Assembly (NCBI RefSeq): GCF_000741705.1
Contig: NZ_JGZI01000010.1
Span: 682,001-746,000 of the forward strand
Length of the DNA: 64,000 nt
Reading direction: 5' to 3'
From: Bifidobacterium psychraerophilum
GTDB lineage: Bacteria > Actinomycetota > Actinomycetes > Actinomycetales > Bifidobacteriaceae
Shown here one piece after another: positions 29,077-37,250 of this stretch. A program made the position numbers and the translations under genes. The notes under the pieces are model-generated. The model did not search any database, was not told the origin of the DNA, and worked only from the letters and a program-made list of their open reading frames with translations. Position 1 is the first letter of the stretch; each line of letters begins with the position of its first letter.

Positions 29077-29205
29077 AGCACACTCAGATCCTGCTCCCGG
29101 TCGGATCACTTCCCTTTCAGAGGAGCCTCGACCCTGAGCAGACTTATGAGCAGAATCACTTGCACCTGCGCTCCGCTTCCTTCGATTACGACGGCATGCT
29201 TGGGA
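29077..29205 (+). pseudogene. small remnant of a DUF262 gene
   Basis: Nucleotide and protein fragments match the C-terminal part of the intact DUF262 gene at 34465: LRSCSRSDHFPF (compare IRSCSRPNYFPL) then, after a deletion, SLDPEQTYEQNHLHLRSASF (compare SLDPEKAYEQDHLHPHSAFL). About 130 codons between the two blocks are missing. It shows that a second, diverged DUF262 copy once lay here. Confidence 0.65.
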
Positions 29206-29283
29206 AGAGCATTGCGCGTGTCGGTTTAGCTGTCGCTCGCAAAGCGATGACTTCCGATAAGTGGGCGTGCTCCGTTGATTCGC

Positions 29284-29760
29284 TTACAGTTTGCTTGCAT
29301 AGCAGTAGGAGAGTTTGGATTCTCTGTATGCTCCGAACAGGGGGATCCTGGTGAATCCGTGTTTTTCGTAGAAGCGGATCGCATCGGGTTGACTGGTGCC
29401 TGTCTCCAGGACCAGGCATTTCGCGCCCCGATCACGGGCGGCGTTGCGCAAAGCCGTGAGAATCGCCGTGGACGCGCCTTTGCCTCTGGCTTTGGGCGTC
29501 GCATACATGCGTTTGATCTCCATGACATCGGATCCGAGTGCGCTGTCGTGGATGGATCTAAGCCCTCCGCACGCCACGGCGGTTCCATGAATGTCCCGAG
29601 CGATGAGGAAAACCGTCACGTCGTCGGCGGACGGTGGCGTACCCGGCTCGTGGGTGTCGTTGCCGTATCGTGCGTCGAGCTCGTCACGTTGCTTCTGGCG
29701 CAGCATGCGGCCTTCTTGCTGGTCCCAGGAGATTTCCTCCACATGCCAGTCGCTCATCAT
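29284..29760 (-). CDS. GNAT family N-acetyltransferase
   Basis: 158 aa. Contains TAVACGGLRSI, the beta4-alpha3 acetyl-CoA loop MEIKRMYATPKARGKGASTA (the EIKRMYV.P..RGKG pattern) and DAIRFYEKHGFTRIPLFGAY. This pattern is typical of the YwnH/ElaA-like general acetyltransferases. Substrate unknown. Stands alone between convergent/divergent neighbours. Confidence 0.87.
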   Translation of the reverse strand: MMSDWHVEEISWDQQEGRMLRQKQRDELDARYGNDTHEPGTPPSADDVTVFLIARDIHGTAVACGGLRSIHDSALGSDVMEIKRMYATPKARGKGASTAILTALRNAARDRGAKCLVLETGTSQPDAIRFYEKHGFTRIPLFGAYRESKLSYCYASKL

Positions 29761-29900
29761 TGGCCTTTCTGTCGTGCTTGGCTGTCCTCGGGAAATTTAC
29801 CAATCCCTAACGGAGATGGTGAGAGTGACGTGGCTCCAGGTTGACGAACGGTTGCACTGGGATGCCATGACCTTGATGCGCTGTGGTGCGCCGGTATGGT

Positions 29901-30662
29901 TCACGGCTGTTGCTGCACATCCGTATCGGGCGTGCCGTCAGGGACGGGTGCAAGGGGCTGTGCCTGATATTGGACGCCCGGCCCTGATGCCTGCATGTCC
30001 TGCTGATATCCGGGCTGCGGAGTGTAGCCGGTCGGGTACGCCGTTGCAGGCACACGGTCGAAGCGTGCACCGGCAGGCTGCGAGGGCAGGCACATCATCA
30101 CGATGTTGGTAATCGCGCCTGCGAGCAGGACGAGCAGACCGAGAAGCAACACCATAACCGCCTGCATAAGATGCCCGCCTCCGGTACGGAACGGGAAATC
30201 ATAGGGATGGAACAACGCCCACATAACCATTTGGAAAATGGCTGTCAGCATGATGATGGTGCCGGCAATCGACAACCCGCCGATAAGCCAGAGCCAGTGT
30301 CCGGACTTGTTGGCATCGTGCAGTCTACGGGCGGAAACGGCGTATTGAGGCACGAGGAACGCCAAGGACGTCATCAGAGAGATTATTCCGAAGGGATTTG
30401 TCTGCGTCCGCCCCTCTCCTGACGCGACGGGGAACAAATTGATACTATTCGTCAGGATGAAAATGCCGATCGACACAAGCGTTGTGAACAGGTAGCTCCA
30501 CCAGTATTCGCTTCGGGATGCACGCCCGCTGAAAGTCGCGTACTTCCTCCAGAATCTGACGATGGCGTTGCCGAAACCGATCCCGTACCACGGCTGATCA
30601 AGCGGAGGCTCGCACTGGACGGGCTGCTGGAGTATCGGTGGTGTCGCCTGATATTGAGCCAT
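29901..30662 (-). CDS. DUF805 family membrane protein
   Basis: 253 aa. N-terminal motif WRKYATFSGRASRSEYWWSY, four hydrophobic helices and YAVSARRLHDANKSGHWLWL are DUF805 hallmarks (YxxFxGRASRxEYW and ARRLHDxNxSG). Extra Pro/Gln/Tyr-rich cytoplasmic segments occur at both ends. A clear AAGGA ribosome site precedes ATG 30662. Function of the family is unknown. Confidence 0.9.
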   Translation of the reverse strand: MAQYQATPPILQQPVQCEPPLDQPWYGIGFGNAIVRFWRKYATFSGRASRSEYWWSYLFTTLVSIGIFILTNSINLFPVASGEGRTQTNPFGIISLMTSLAFLVPQYAVSARRLHDANKSGHWLWLIGGLSIAGTIIMLTAIFQMVMWALFHPYDFPFRTGGGHLMQAVMVLLLGLLVLLAGAITNIVMMCLPSQPAGARFDRVPATAYPTGYTPQPGYQQDMQASGPGVQYQAQPLAPVPDGTPDTDVQQQP

Positions 30663-30986
30663 GATGAATCCTTAATACAATAGTTTTGCTATCACAAAGC
30701 ATACTTGCCCGGCGATCTTTACACCTTTCACCACCGAACACCACACGTTCACAACCGCTGTTGAGCAGTCGGGATTCTCAGCATGATGGCCGTGTTTTCC
30801 ACTGCATCCAAGCTGATAATCGTCCATATTGAGCCAGCAGACTTCTGGCAGCCTCATCACGGTCACCAAGCCCCGCCTTCGTCAGAGTCCTGGACACGGC
30901 AGCGGCACGGCGTACCGATCGGGGATGCAGGGAGCAGCCCGGAAAATAACCCAGGCTCCGTCGGGTCCACTGATATCGTTTGAGAT
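30663..30986. other. intergenic region, no gene seen
   Basis: Lies between two divergently transcribed genes (DUF805 on minus, GNAT on plus), so it probably contains both promoters. No structured element recognised. Confidence 0.4.
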
Positions 30987-31493
30987 ATGAGTGTGTGTCT
31001 GCGTGCTTCGAATAGCTCTGACCTTCAGCATCTCGCACCGATCGAGGAACAGGCGGACGTCCTGTTCCTCGAGTTGTTCCACCCGGAGCACTGGGATTCA
31101 GCGCCAACAGGCGCCGACAGGCTGGCCCAGGGTGGTTTCATCATAGTGGCCGAACATCAATCGGGACGTCTTGTCGGTTTCGTGCACGTCCTGGAACATT
31201 CCGGCATCGCCCATCTGGAACAGTTGTCGGTGCTTCCCGACTTCGGTAGAAGGGGAATAGGAGGCCGACTGGTCGGCGCGGCCGAGCAAGCGGCAAAGGA
31301 TCGTGGATACCATGAACTGACCTTGCGGACATATGCCGACGTTCCATGGAACGCTCAGTTCTACCGTGGACTCGGCTTCAATGAAGAGGAGCCAAGCACC
31401 GAATTCCACAGGAATCTGGCAGCCGTCGAAAAGAGGATGGGACTGGATGAATTCGGGAGACGAGTACAAATGCATGTGATCCTGAATCCATGA
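30987..31493 (+). CDS. GNAT family N-acetyltransferase
   Basis: 168 aa. ADVLFLELFHPEHW, VGFVHVLEHSGIAHLEQLSV, then the acetyl-CoA loop LPDFGRRGIGGRLVGAAEQA and the end motif VPWNAQFYRGLGFNEEE. All four GNAT motifs are in order. Acceptor unknown. Not clearly linked to a neighbour. Confidence 0.88.
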   Translation: MSVCLRASNSSDLQHLAPIEEQADVLFLELFHPEHWDSAPTGADRLAQGGFIIVAEHQSGRLVGFVHVLEHSGIAHLEQLSVLPDFGRRGIGGRLVGAAEQAAKDRGYHELTLRTYADVPWNAQFYRGLGFNEEEPSTEFHRNLAAVEKRMGLDEFGRRVQMHVILNP

Positions 31494-31860
31494 CCGTGTG
31501 GAGGCATCAGATCAGAATATCGACATCGCCCGGAGTGAGGTCGAAGCCGCGAACTTGACCATCGGCACTCCCGGATGCGCACTCCGAGCGCTCACTCGGA
31601 AAGCGCGGTCGAGGCCCATGCAGTATGTAAGGATTTCACTGGATGTCATTACGCGCATGACCAAGCGTGAGGTTTCAGCCTGTTACTCGGGCAGCACAAT
31701 CACAAGGTCTTCGTGCGGGATTCCTCAGTTCCTCTCGGTGTAGGCCAAGCAATCACCACACCTACCAAGCCAAAGCCAACCCCACCGATACGATCAGGCC
31801 TGCTGACCACCCGGCAACTACCCACGGCGAGCAGCCTCAACATCCTAGACATTCTCATCG
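31494..31860. other. no recognised gene
   Basis: Only short frames without ribosome sites or family matches between two convergent acetyltransferase genes. Confidence 0.4.
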
Positions 31861-31867
31861 CGGCCGC

Positions 31868-31903
31868 AAAACCCGCTCCCGGCATCACGACGGGTGCGGG
31901 CTT
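31868..31903 (-). terminator. intrinsic terminator of the acetyltransferase gene at 31923
   Basis: On the minus strand AGCCCGCACCCG pairs with CGGGAGCGGGTTTT around an 8-9 base loop, followed by T residues. It starts 20 bases past the stop codon of the minus-strand gene. Confidence 0.7.
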
Positions 31904-31922
31904 TCTGCGTTTGGGATTGCCC

Positions 31923-32459
31923 TCAGACCTGTCGCCATTCTTTGCGAAGTATGGCGTATTCTCGGGTGTTCTCGTAGTGTTTCGTGCCATCCGCATTGTT
32001 GACGAATGATATGAACTCACGGTACAGAGCCTCCTGTCTCATACCCAGACGTTCGCACAGGCGTTGTGACGGGAGATTATCGTCTTCAACATAGGCGTAG
32101 ATCCTGCGTGCCTGCCGATCATGGAATAGGTGGTTGAGAAATGCGATAGCCGCTTCGGTGGCATATCCCAGACCTCCGAATGTGGGATTGAAGTTCCAAC
32201 CGACACCGTAGGTATCGGGTTGATCGAATTCAGCGAAGACACTGCCGATCAAACGGTCATCATCCTTGGTGCAAACGGCCAGTTGCAGATCATCGCCAGA
32301 TTTCTCACGAATGTCCCGCTGCGCTGCGGCTAAGGAGCCCAGTCTTTCGCGAGCGAAGCAATGGACCGTCGGGTTTGCCCTGTATTCAAGGAGCGCAGCC
32401 GCATCCCGATCCTGATAGTTCCTGAGTACGAGCCTGTCTGTATTGATTGCTGTGATCAT
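31923..32459 (-). CDS. RimJ/RimL-type GNAT acetyltransferase
   Basis: 178 aa from ATG 32459 (conserved start MITAINTDRLVLRNYQDRDA). GWNFNPTFGGLGYATEAAIA is the acetyl-CoA-binding block (NPxxxGxGYATEA) and VEDDNLPSQRLCERLGMRQE the C-terminal motif; this is Acetyltransf_3, the family that modifies protein N-termini or small amines. The upstream in-frame start at 32573 adds a non-conserved leader. Confidence 0.88.
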   Translation of the reverse strand: MITAINTDRLVLRNYQDRDAAALLEYRANPTVHCFARERLGSLAAAQRDIREKSGDDLQLAVCTKDDDRLIGSVFAEFDQPDTYGVGWNFNPTFGGLGYATEAAIAFLNHLFHDRQARRIYAYVEDDNLPSQRLCERLGMRQEALYREFISFVNNADGTKHYENTREYAILRKEWRQV

Positions 32460-32817
32460 ATCCGCATCCCTGGTAGTGGTGTCCTGCCGCGTCTGCGGGT
32501 CATCGGACGATACCGGTCTGAGCCGGCCACTTACCACGGTATAGGAGTCTCCTCCATCATGCCAGGCATACATATTGCATTCATATGCAGGAATATAGGT
32601 GGGCCCCGGTGGTATTGCTCGACACGAGATGCTCTATTTGAGTCCGGTAGACTCTCTGCCGCACCATAGCCGTATTGCTGTTTCACGTTGTATTGCAAGC
32701 ACGGCATTGTTGTTCTCAGCAGACACGACCTCCGCTCCGCGATTCTCCTGGAGTCGCGCGTACTCTGGTGCCGGTCGGAACGTGGCTCATCCATAGGCGC
32801 AGCGTTGGGAGGTGGGA
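32460..32817. other. intergenic region between divergent genes
   Basis: Holds the start regions of the GNAT (minus) and the permease (plus); GGGAGG at about 32807 is the ribosome site of the latter. No other element seen. Confidence 0.4.
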
Positions 32818-34107
32818 ATGACGGGATTGATGAACGAGATCGCAGCCGTCGTGGTGCTCCTGTGCCTGCTTGTGGTCGTGATCGTAAAGCCGCGTCGCAT
32901 ACCTGAAGGTCTGGCGGGCTTCGCAGGAGCTTTGCTGCTTGTTGCCATTGGGGCCACCACCGCGACTGCCGCCGTTTCACAGATCGGCGAGCTAATGCCG
33001 ACCGCGTTGTTCCTTGGGACATGTCTGATTCTTGCGGGGTTGTGCGAGAGGGAAGGTCTGTTCTCTTATCTCGGGAGAGTAACGGTCAGGCTTTCACACG
33101 GCAATCCTTCGCGATTGTTTCTGCTGTCCTTTCTCATGTGCGCAATAGTGACGGCTGCCCTGAGTCTTGACACAACCGTGCTGCTGTTGACACCGGTCAT
33201 ACTGCATATGACGAATCGGGCGCGTGCCGATTTCCGTCCGTATGTATATGCGGCCTGTCATCTGGCCAATACGGCGTCGTTGTTGCTGCCGGTGTCGAAT
33301 CTGACGAATCTTCTCGCCATGAACAGCTCCGGTCTTGATTTTCTCGCTTTCGCCCGGACGATGTTCCTGCCGTGGTGCGCGGCTATTGCCGTCGAATACA
33401 TCGTGATGCGCATAGCGTTCCGATTCTCTTTTTCAGATGAGGTCCTGCTCGAAGGCAGGGCCAAACGCGATGAGGACAGTACCGGTGAAGATTCGAAGGA
33501 AAATGTCCCGATCTTTGCCCTGTGTGTGGTGATAGCTTCCCTGGGCGGATTCATGGTCTCGAGTTCGCTGGGAGCTCCCCCATTCTGGGTTGCCCTGCTG
33601 GCTTGCATGGTGTTGTTGGTGCATAGGGTAATTCGCGAAGGTGCCGTCCTGGGGAAAGAGTTTCGACGGATATCCAAGGATTCAAACCTCTCGTTCCTGG
33701 TGTTCGTACTGTCTCTCGCGGTCGTCGTGTCCGCGCTTTCCGGAAATGGTCTGGGAAGTCTTCTCTCGCCTCTGTTCTCCGGCGAAGCGACATTGGTGAA
33801 GCTGCTGGTTGTAGCCGGCTGCTCAGCTCTGGCCGCGAATCTCTTGAATAATCTGCCGGCGGCGATGCTGCTGATTCCTCTGGCCGCATCCAGCGGATCG
33901 ACCATGGTGATGGCGGTGCTCATCGGGGTCAATATCGGACCCAATCTCACCTACGCGGGTTCTCTGGCGACAATTCTGTGGAGACGAATCGTGCACAACC
34001 ACGGCAAACGCATCACTCTCGCCCGCTTTACAGGCATCGGGCTCGTCAGTGTGCCCCTGTGCATATTCTTCGCGACACTGTCCCTCTGGCTCGTAACCCT
34101 GCACTGA
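32818..34107 (+). CDS. ArsB/NhaD-type ion transporter (arsenical pump family permease)
   Basis: 429 aa, about 11 membrane helices. Ion-transporter superfamily marks: AALSLDTTVLLLTPVILHMT and ANTASLLLPVSNLTNLLAMN in the first half, repeated as AANLLNNLPAAMLLIPLAAS and GVNIGPNLTYAGSLATILWR in the second, the two-fold repeat of ArsB/SLC13-like carriers. ATG 32818 follows GGGAGGTGGG. Arsenite export is possible, but a metal-binding regulator or ArsC is not next to it, so the cargo is uncertain. Confidence 0.85.
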   Translation: MTGLMNEIAAVVVLLCLLVVVIVKPRRIPEGLAGFAGALLLVAIGATTATAAVSQIGELMPTALFLGTCLILAGLCEREGLFSYLGRVTVRLSHGNPSRLFLLSFLMCAIVTAALSLDTTVLLLTPVILHMTNRARADFRPYVYAACHLANTASLLLPVSNLTNLLAMNSSGLDFLAFARTMFLPWCAAIAVEYIVMRIAFRFSFSDEVLLEGRAKRDEDSTGEDSKENVPIFALCVVIASLGGFMVSSSLGAPPFWVALLACMVLLVHRVIREGAVLGKEFRRISKDSNLSFLVFVLSLAVVVSALSGNGLGSLLSPLFSGEATLVKLLVVAGCSALAANLLNNLPAAMLLIPLAASSGSTMVMAVLIGVNIGPNLTYAGSLATILWRRIVHNHGKRITLARFTGIGLVSVPLCIFFATLSLWLVTLH

Positions 34108-34464
34108 AGCCCGCTTGATGTGCTGCACCATCATCATGCGGGACCACCAGCGCACGCACCATAAGCGCTCGATTGGAGGCAAGAGTGACTTCGTCGGCTT
34201 GTTCTGGTTTTAGACATATTAATCCATCTGTTGCCGGGATCGTTTTACTGCTTGTCGTTTCTGAAATGCCTGCTTTTATTCCAACTGGATTCTATAGGAT
34301 TCATGCGCTTGCCTGAGGTGATTCTCACGCCTGTTGCAATCATTGCACTTCTCCCTTTTTATACTCCATCGGACCATGATGAGGATCGCGGTTGCAATGC
34401 TTGGGTGGTCGTATGGTTGCAGCATATGGAGGTTGGAGAACAAGACCGGAGGAAATGGACTGCA
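34108..34464. other. leader region of the DUF262 gene
   Basis: The DUF262 frame is open back to 34231, but this part encodes hydrophobic, non-conserved sequence. I take it as non-coding. No terminator or promoter is firm. Confidence 0.35.
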
Positions 34465-36225
34465 ATGGGCGATGGCAACGGGTATCAAGACGCGATTACC
34501 ATTCGAGAGGCAATGGACTTTATACGGAACAGGCAGTATCTTCTGCCTGGTATCCAGCGACGGTTCACGTGGGGCATGGATCGTATTGAAAAGCTGTTCG
34601 ATAGCGTGATGCGCGGCTATCCCATCAATACACTCATGTTGTGGCGCGTCACCGATGATCTCGTCAAACGTAATTACCGTTTCTACAACTTCATTGAAAG
34701 CTATAGCGAAGAGCGGGGAGGAGGTAAGGGAAATAAGTATTTTGCGACTGACGGGTACGGCGACTTCTGTGCGGTCATCGACGGACAGCAGCGTTTGACC
34801 AGCCTGTATCTTGGTCTTCTGGGAACGTACTCTTCACATCAGCGGTACAAATCCTGGGACAAGACCGGGAGCTTCACCGAGAGGGTGCTATGTCTGGATC
34901 TGATTGGGCAAGACGATCAGGATGATGCGGACAATGCGTATGATTTCAAGTTCCGCGAAAATACCGAGCATGAACCCGAAGTCACCGTGGACACCTCGGG
35001 CATCAGGCATTTCTGGTTCGAAGTCAGAGAAATCATGTCCATGAGCGATGAGCATGCTGTGCTGGGATACATCCGAAACCATGATCTTGAGTCAACAACT
35101 GCCGCTTCTGACCGCCTGAAGCGGCTGCACAAGCGTATCCACATCGAACACACCTTGGTGCCATATGTGTTGGAGGACCAGGATCAGGACAAGGTTTTGG
35201 AGATCTTCACCCGCACTAACAGCGGTGGGGTGCCCCTGAGCAAATCGGATCTCATTATGGCGATCGCCGCGGCGAATTGGCCGGAGGTCAGAGACAAGGT
35301 GGACACATTAGCCGAAAACATCAACAAGGATACGAACAACGCTTTCAGTATCGACAAGGACTTCGTTCTCAAATCCTTCCTCGTTCTATACAATGACGAT
35401 GTCACCTATAAAGTGAAGAACTTCGGGGCTTCGCAGGTCGCGATATTGCGACGACAGTGGGCAGAGCTGAGTGATGTCACTGAAGCTACCTTCGCCTTCC
35501 TGAAGAATCAGGGTTTTGACAATACCTCATTCAAGGCGAAAAACGCAGCGATCCCGATTATGCAGTACTTCCTAGAAACCGGCACATACCGAAAAGCAGA
35601 GAAATCAACATTCGACCAGGGTGTGTCCAGCGACATTATCCGTTGGCTCACGATGTGTTTCCTCAAGAACATCTTCAGCGGTCAGTCCGACAGTCTGCTT
35701 TCACAGCTGCGCAAAATAATCAGGTCCTGCTCCCGTCCGAATTACTTTCCTCTTGGTGAAATCATCGAGCGCTTCAAAGGCACTACCAAGAACTATTCCT
35801 TCGATGACGATTTCCTCGACGCGCTGCTTAATCTGCGCTTCGGCGACCGTAATGCAATCTATGTATTGAGGTTGCTTCAGGGAAGCCTCGACCCCGAGAA
35901 GGCATATGAGCAGGATCATCTGCACCCACACTCTGCATTCCTTGATGAGGAACAACTCAAGACTGTGTTCACCGACCCATCCGATTTCGCTTTTTCGCAG
36001 GATCCAGCCAACTGGGACACCCTGGCGAACATGCAACTCCTGGAAAAAATCAACAACATCAGCAAATCCGATATCCCCTTACACCAATGGGCAGCGGACA
36101 CGGGAAGAACCGCCGCATTTTTCCTCGTCCCTCCTGACACCAGCCTTGAATTCAAGGACTTCCGGACCTTCATAGAGGCCAGGCGTAAAAGCATCAAACA
36201 GCGCATCCGGGAAGTAATCCAATAA
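34465..36225 (+). CDS. DUF262 domain protein (GmrS-like) with C-terminal HNH-type domain
   Basis: 586 aa from ATG 34465 (GGAGG 12 bases upstream; ATG 34426 is the alternative). N-terminal DUF262: ITIREAMDFIRNRQYLLPGI, QRRFTW (31-36), GYPINTLMLW and the catalytic-type IDGQQRLTSLYLGLL (105-119); IFTRTNSGGVPLSKSDLIMA completes it. The C-terminal part carries YEQDHLHPHSAF (about 480), a DUF1524/HNH-like His motif. DUF262-DUF1524 proteins (GmrSD, BrxU-like) are NTP-dependent nucleases against modified phage DNA; SspE of the Ssp system is related. It is a solitary gene here. Role in defence is inferred from the family. Confidence 0.85.
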   Translation: MGDGNGYQDAITIREAMDFIRNRQYLLPGIQRRFTWGMDRIEKLFDSVMRGYPINTLMLWRVTDDLVKRNYRFYNFIESYSEERGGGKGNKYFATDGYGDFCAVIDGQQRLTSLYLGLLGTYSSHQRYKSWDKTGSFTERVLCLDLIGQDDQDDADNAYDFKFRENTEHEPEVTVDTSGIRHFWFEVREIMSMSDEHAVLGYIRNHDLESTTAASDRLKRLHKRIHIEHTLVPYVLEDQDQDKVLEIFTRTNSGGVPLSKSDLIMAIAAANWPEVRDKVDTLAENINKDTNNAFSIDKDFVLKSFLVLYNDDVTYKVKNFGASQVAILRRQWAELSDVTEATFAFLKNQGFDNTSFKAKNAAIPIMQYFLETGTYRKAEKSTFDQGVSSDIIRWLTMCFLKNIFSGQSDSLLSQLRKIIRSCSRPNYFPLGEIIERFKGTTKNYSFDDDFLDALLNLRFGDRNAIYVLRLLQGSLDPEKAYEQDHLHPHSAFLDEEQLKTVFTDPSDFAFSQDPANWDTLANMQLLEKINNISKSDIPLHQWAADTGRTAAFFLVPPDTSLEFKDFRTFIEARRKSIKQRIREVIQ

Positions 36226-36363
36226 AAGGTAGTCGCCCAAGAAAGTAATGACTGGTATAGATGCCACGTTCCCTGCGGCCCCAACCCACTTCTAGCTATC
36301 GTCTTCAGCTCACTTTGCACCCCTTGCTCCCACGGATGGTCTCTCAAGACTGTGTTCGCACTG

Positions 36364-36921
36364 TCAGGATGGGTGGGACGAAAGTGCTTTGTAGACGCTG
36401 GTTCTGCCGATGCCCATGGTTGCGGCTATCTCATTGATGCTTCTACCTTGCACGTGGCGAAGTGCGTGTACCCGTTGCACGGTGTCCTTATCCAGGACGC
36501 TGGGTCGGCCGCCTTTTCTCCCCCTGACTCTGGCGGCCTGCAATCCAGCCATCGTGCGTTCACGGATGAGGTCACGTTCAAACTGGGCAACCGCGGCAAA
36601 CACATTGAAGATGAGCGTACCTCCGGCACTGGTAGTGTCCATGTTCTCGGTCAGCGAGCGGAATCCGACACCTTTCGCGCCAAGTTTTTCGACAAGATCG
36701 ACCAGGTTCGCCACGGACCGGCCCAATCGGTCCAATTTCCATACCACGACTACATCTCCGTCAACGACGGTGTCCATCATCAGGTCAAGTTGCACCCTGT
36801 GACTGGTAGCTCCTGACGCGTAGTCCGAGTATATGCTGTCGCACCCCGCTTTGGTGAGAGCGTCTATCTGGAGTTCGGGTCGTTGTTCTTGGGTGCTGAC
36901 CCTGGCGTAACCGATGTTCAT
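36364..36921 (-). CDS. serine recombinase (resolvase/invertase family)
   Basis: 185 aa from ATG 36921. Catalytic domain: MNIGYARVSTQEQRPELQID (nucleophile Ser9), ASGATSHRVQLDLMMD, VVWKLDRLGRSVANLVDLVE, then FNVFAAVAQFERDLIRERTM. A C-terminal HTH has GRKGGRPSVLDKDTVQRVHA and INEIAATMGIGRTSVYKALS. Length and layout fit Hin/Gin/Tn3-type small serine recombinases. A 28-bp hix-like palindrome lies 62 bases upstream of the start. The reading frame extends upstream without conservation. Confidence 0.9.
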   Translation of the reverse strand: MNIGYARVSTQEQRPELQIDALTKAGCDSIYSDYASGATSHRVQLDLMMDTVVDGDVVVVWKLDRLGRSVANLVDLVEKLGAKGVGFRSLTENMDTTSAGGTLIFNVFAAVAQFERDLIRERTMAGLQAARVRGRKGGRPSVLDKDTVQRVHALRHVQGRSINEIAATMGIGRTSVYKALSSHPS

Positions 36922-36982
36922 CTTCCCATTGTTCGAGGACCGTCGGATATCGCTGATTGTGACGTGTAGAGCGACCACATCA

Positions 36983-37010
36983 CATTCGGGAAAGGGTCCT
37001 TTCCCGAATG
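36983..37010. repeat. 28-bp palindrome, candidate recombination site
   Basis: CATTCGGGAAAGG - GT - CCTTTCCCGAATG: two perfect 13-base arms around a 2-base centre, upstream of the serine recombinase gene. Serine invertases act at 26-bp sites of two 12-base arms around a 2-base crossover, so the geometry is close. It could instead be an operator for the recombinase. Confidence 0.6.
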
Positions 37011-37210
37011 AAATGTTCCATATCGGCATAGCGCTGACGGTCATTGTTTGTATCTCTGCCGACAAGCGTTGTGCGTGGTTCACAAAGGCGGTCTTGACTT
37101 CCATTGATTCCTATATGGGAATCACTTAGGAGATATCATCGGAAACTCCGTTTTACCGCACTGGCACTGAATGCGTCTTCATCCGACACACCATTGCCAC
37201 CTGATGCAGC

Positions 37211-37239
37211 AAGCGCCCCACTTTACAAGTGGGGCGCTT
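37211..37239 (-). terminator. strong hairpin after the surface-protein gene
   Basis: AAGCGCCCCACTT-TAC-AAGTGGGGCGCTT: 13 perfect pairs with a 3-base loop, 12 bases past the stop of the 37251-40322 gene. No long T-run follows on the minus strand. Confidence 0.65.
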
Positions 37240-37250
37240 CGAAAAACCGC

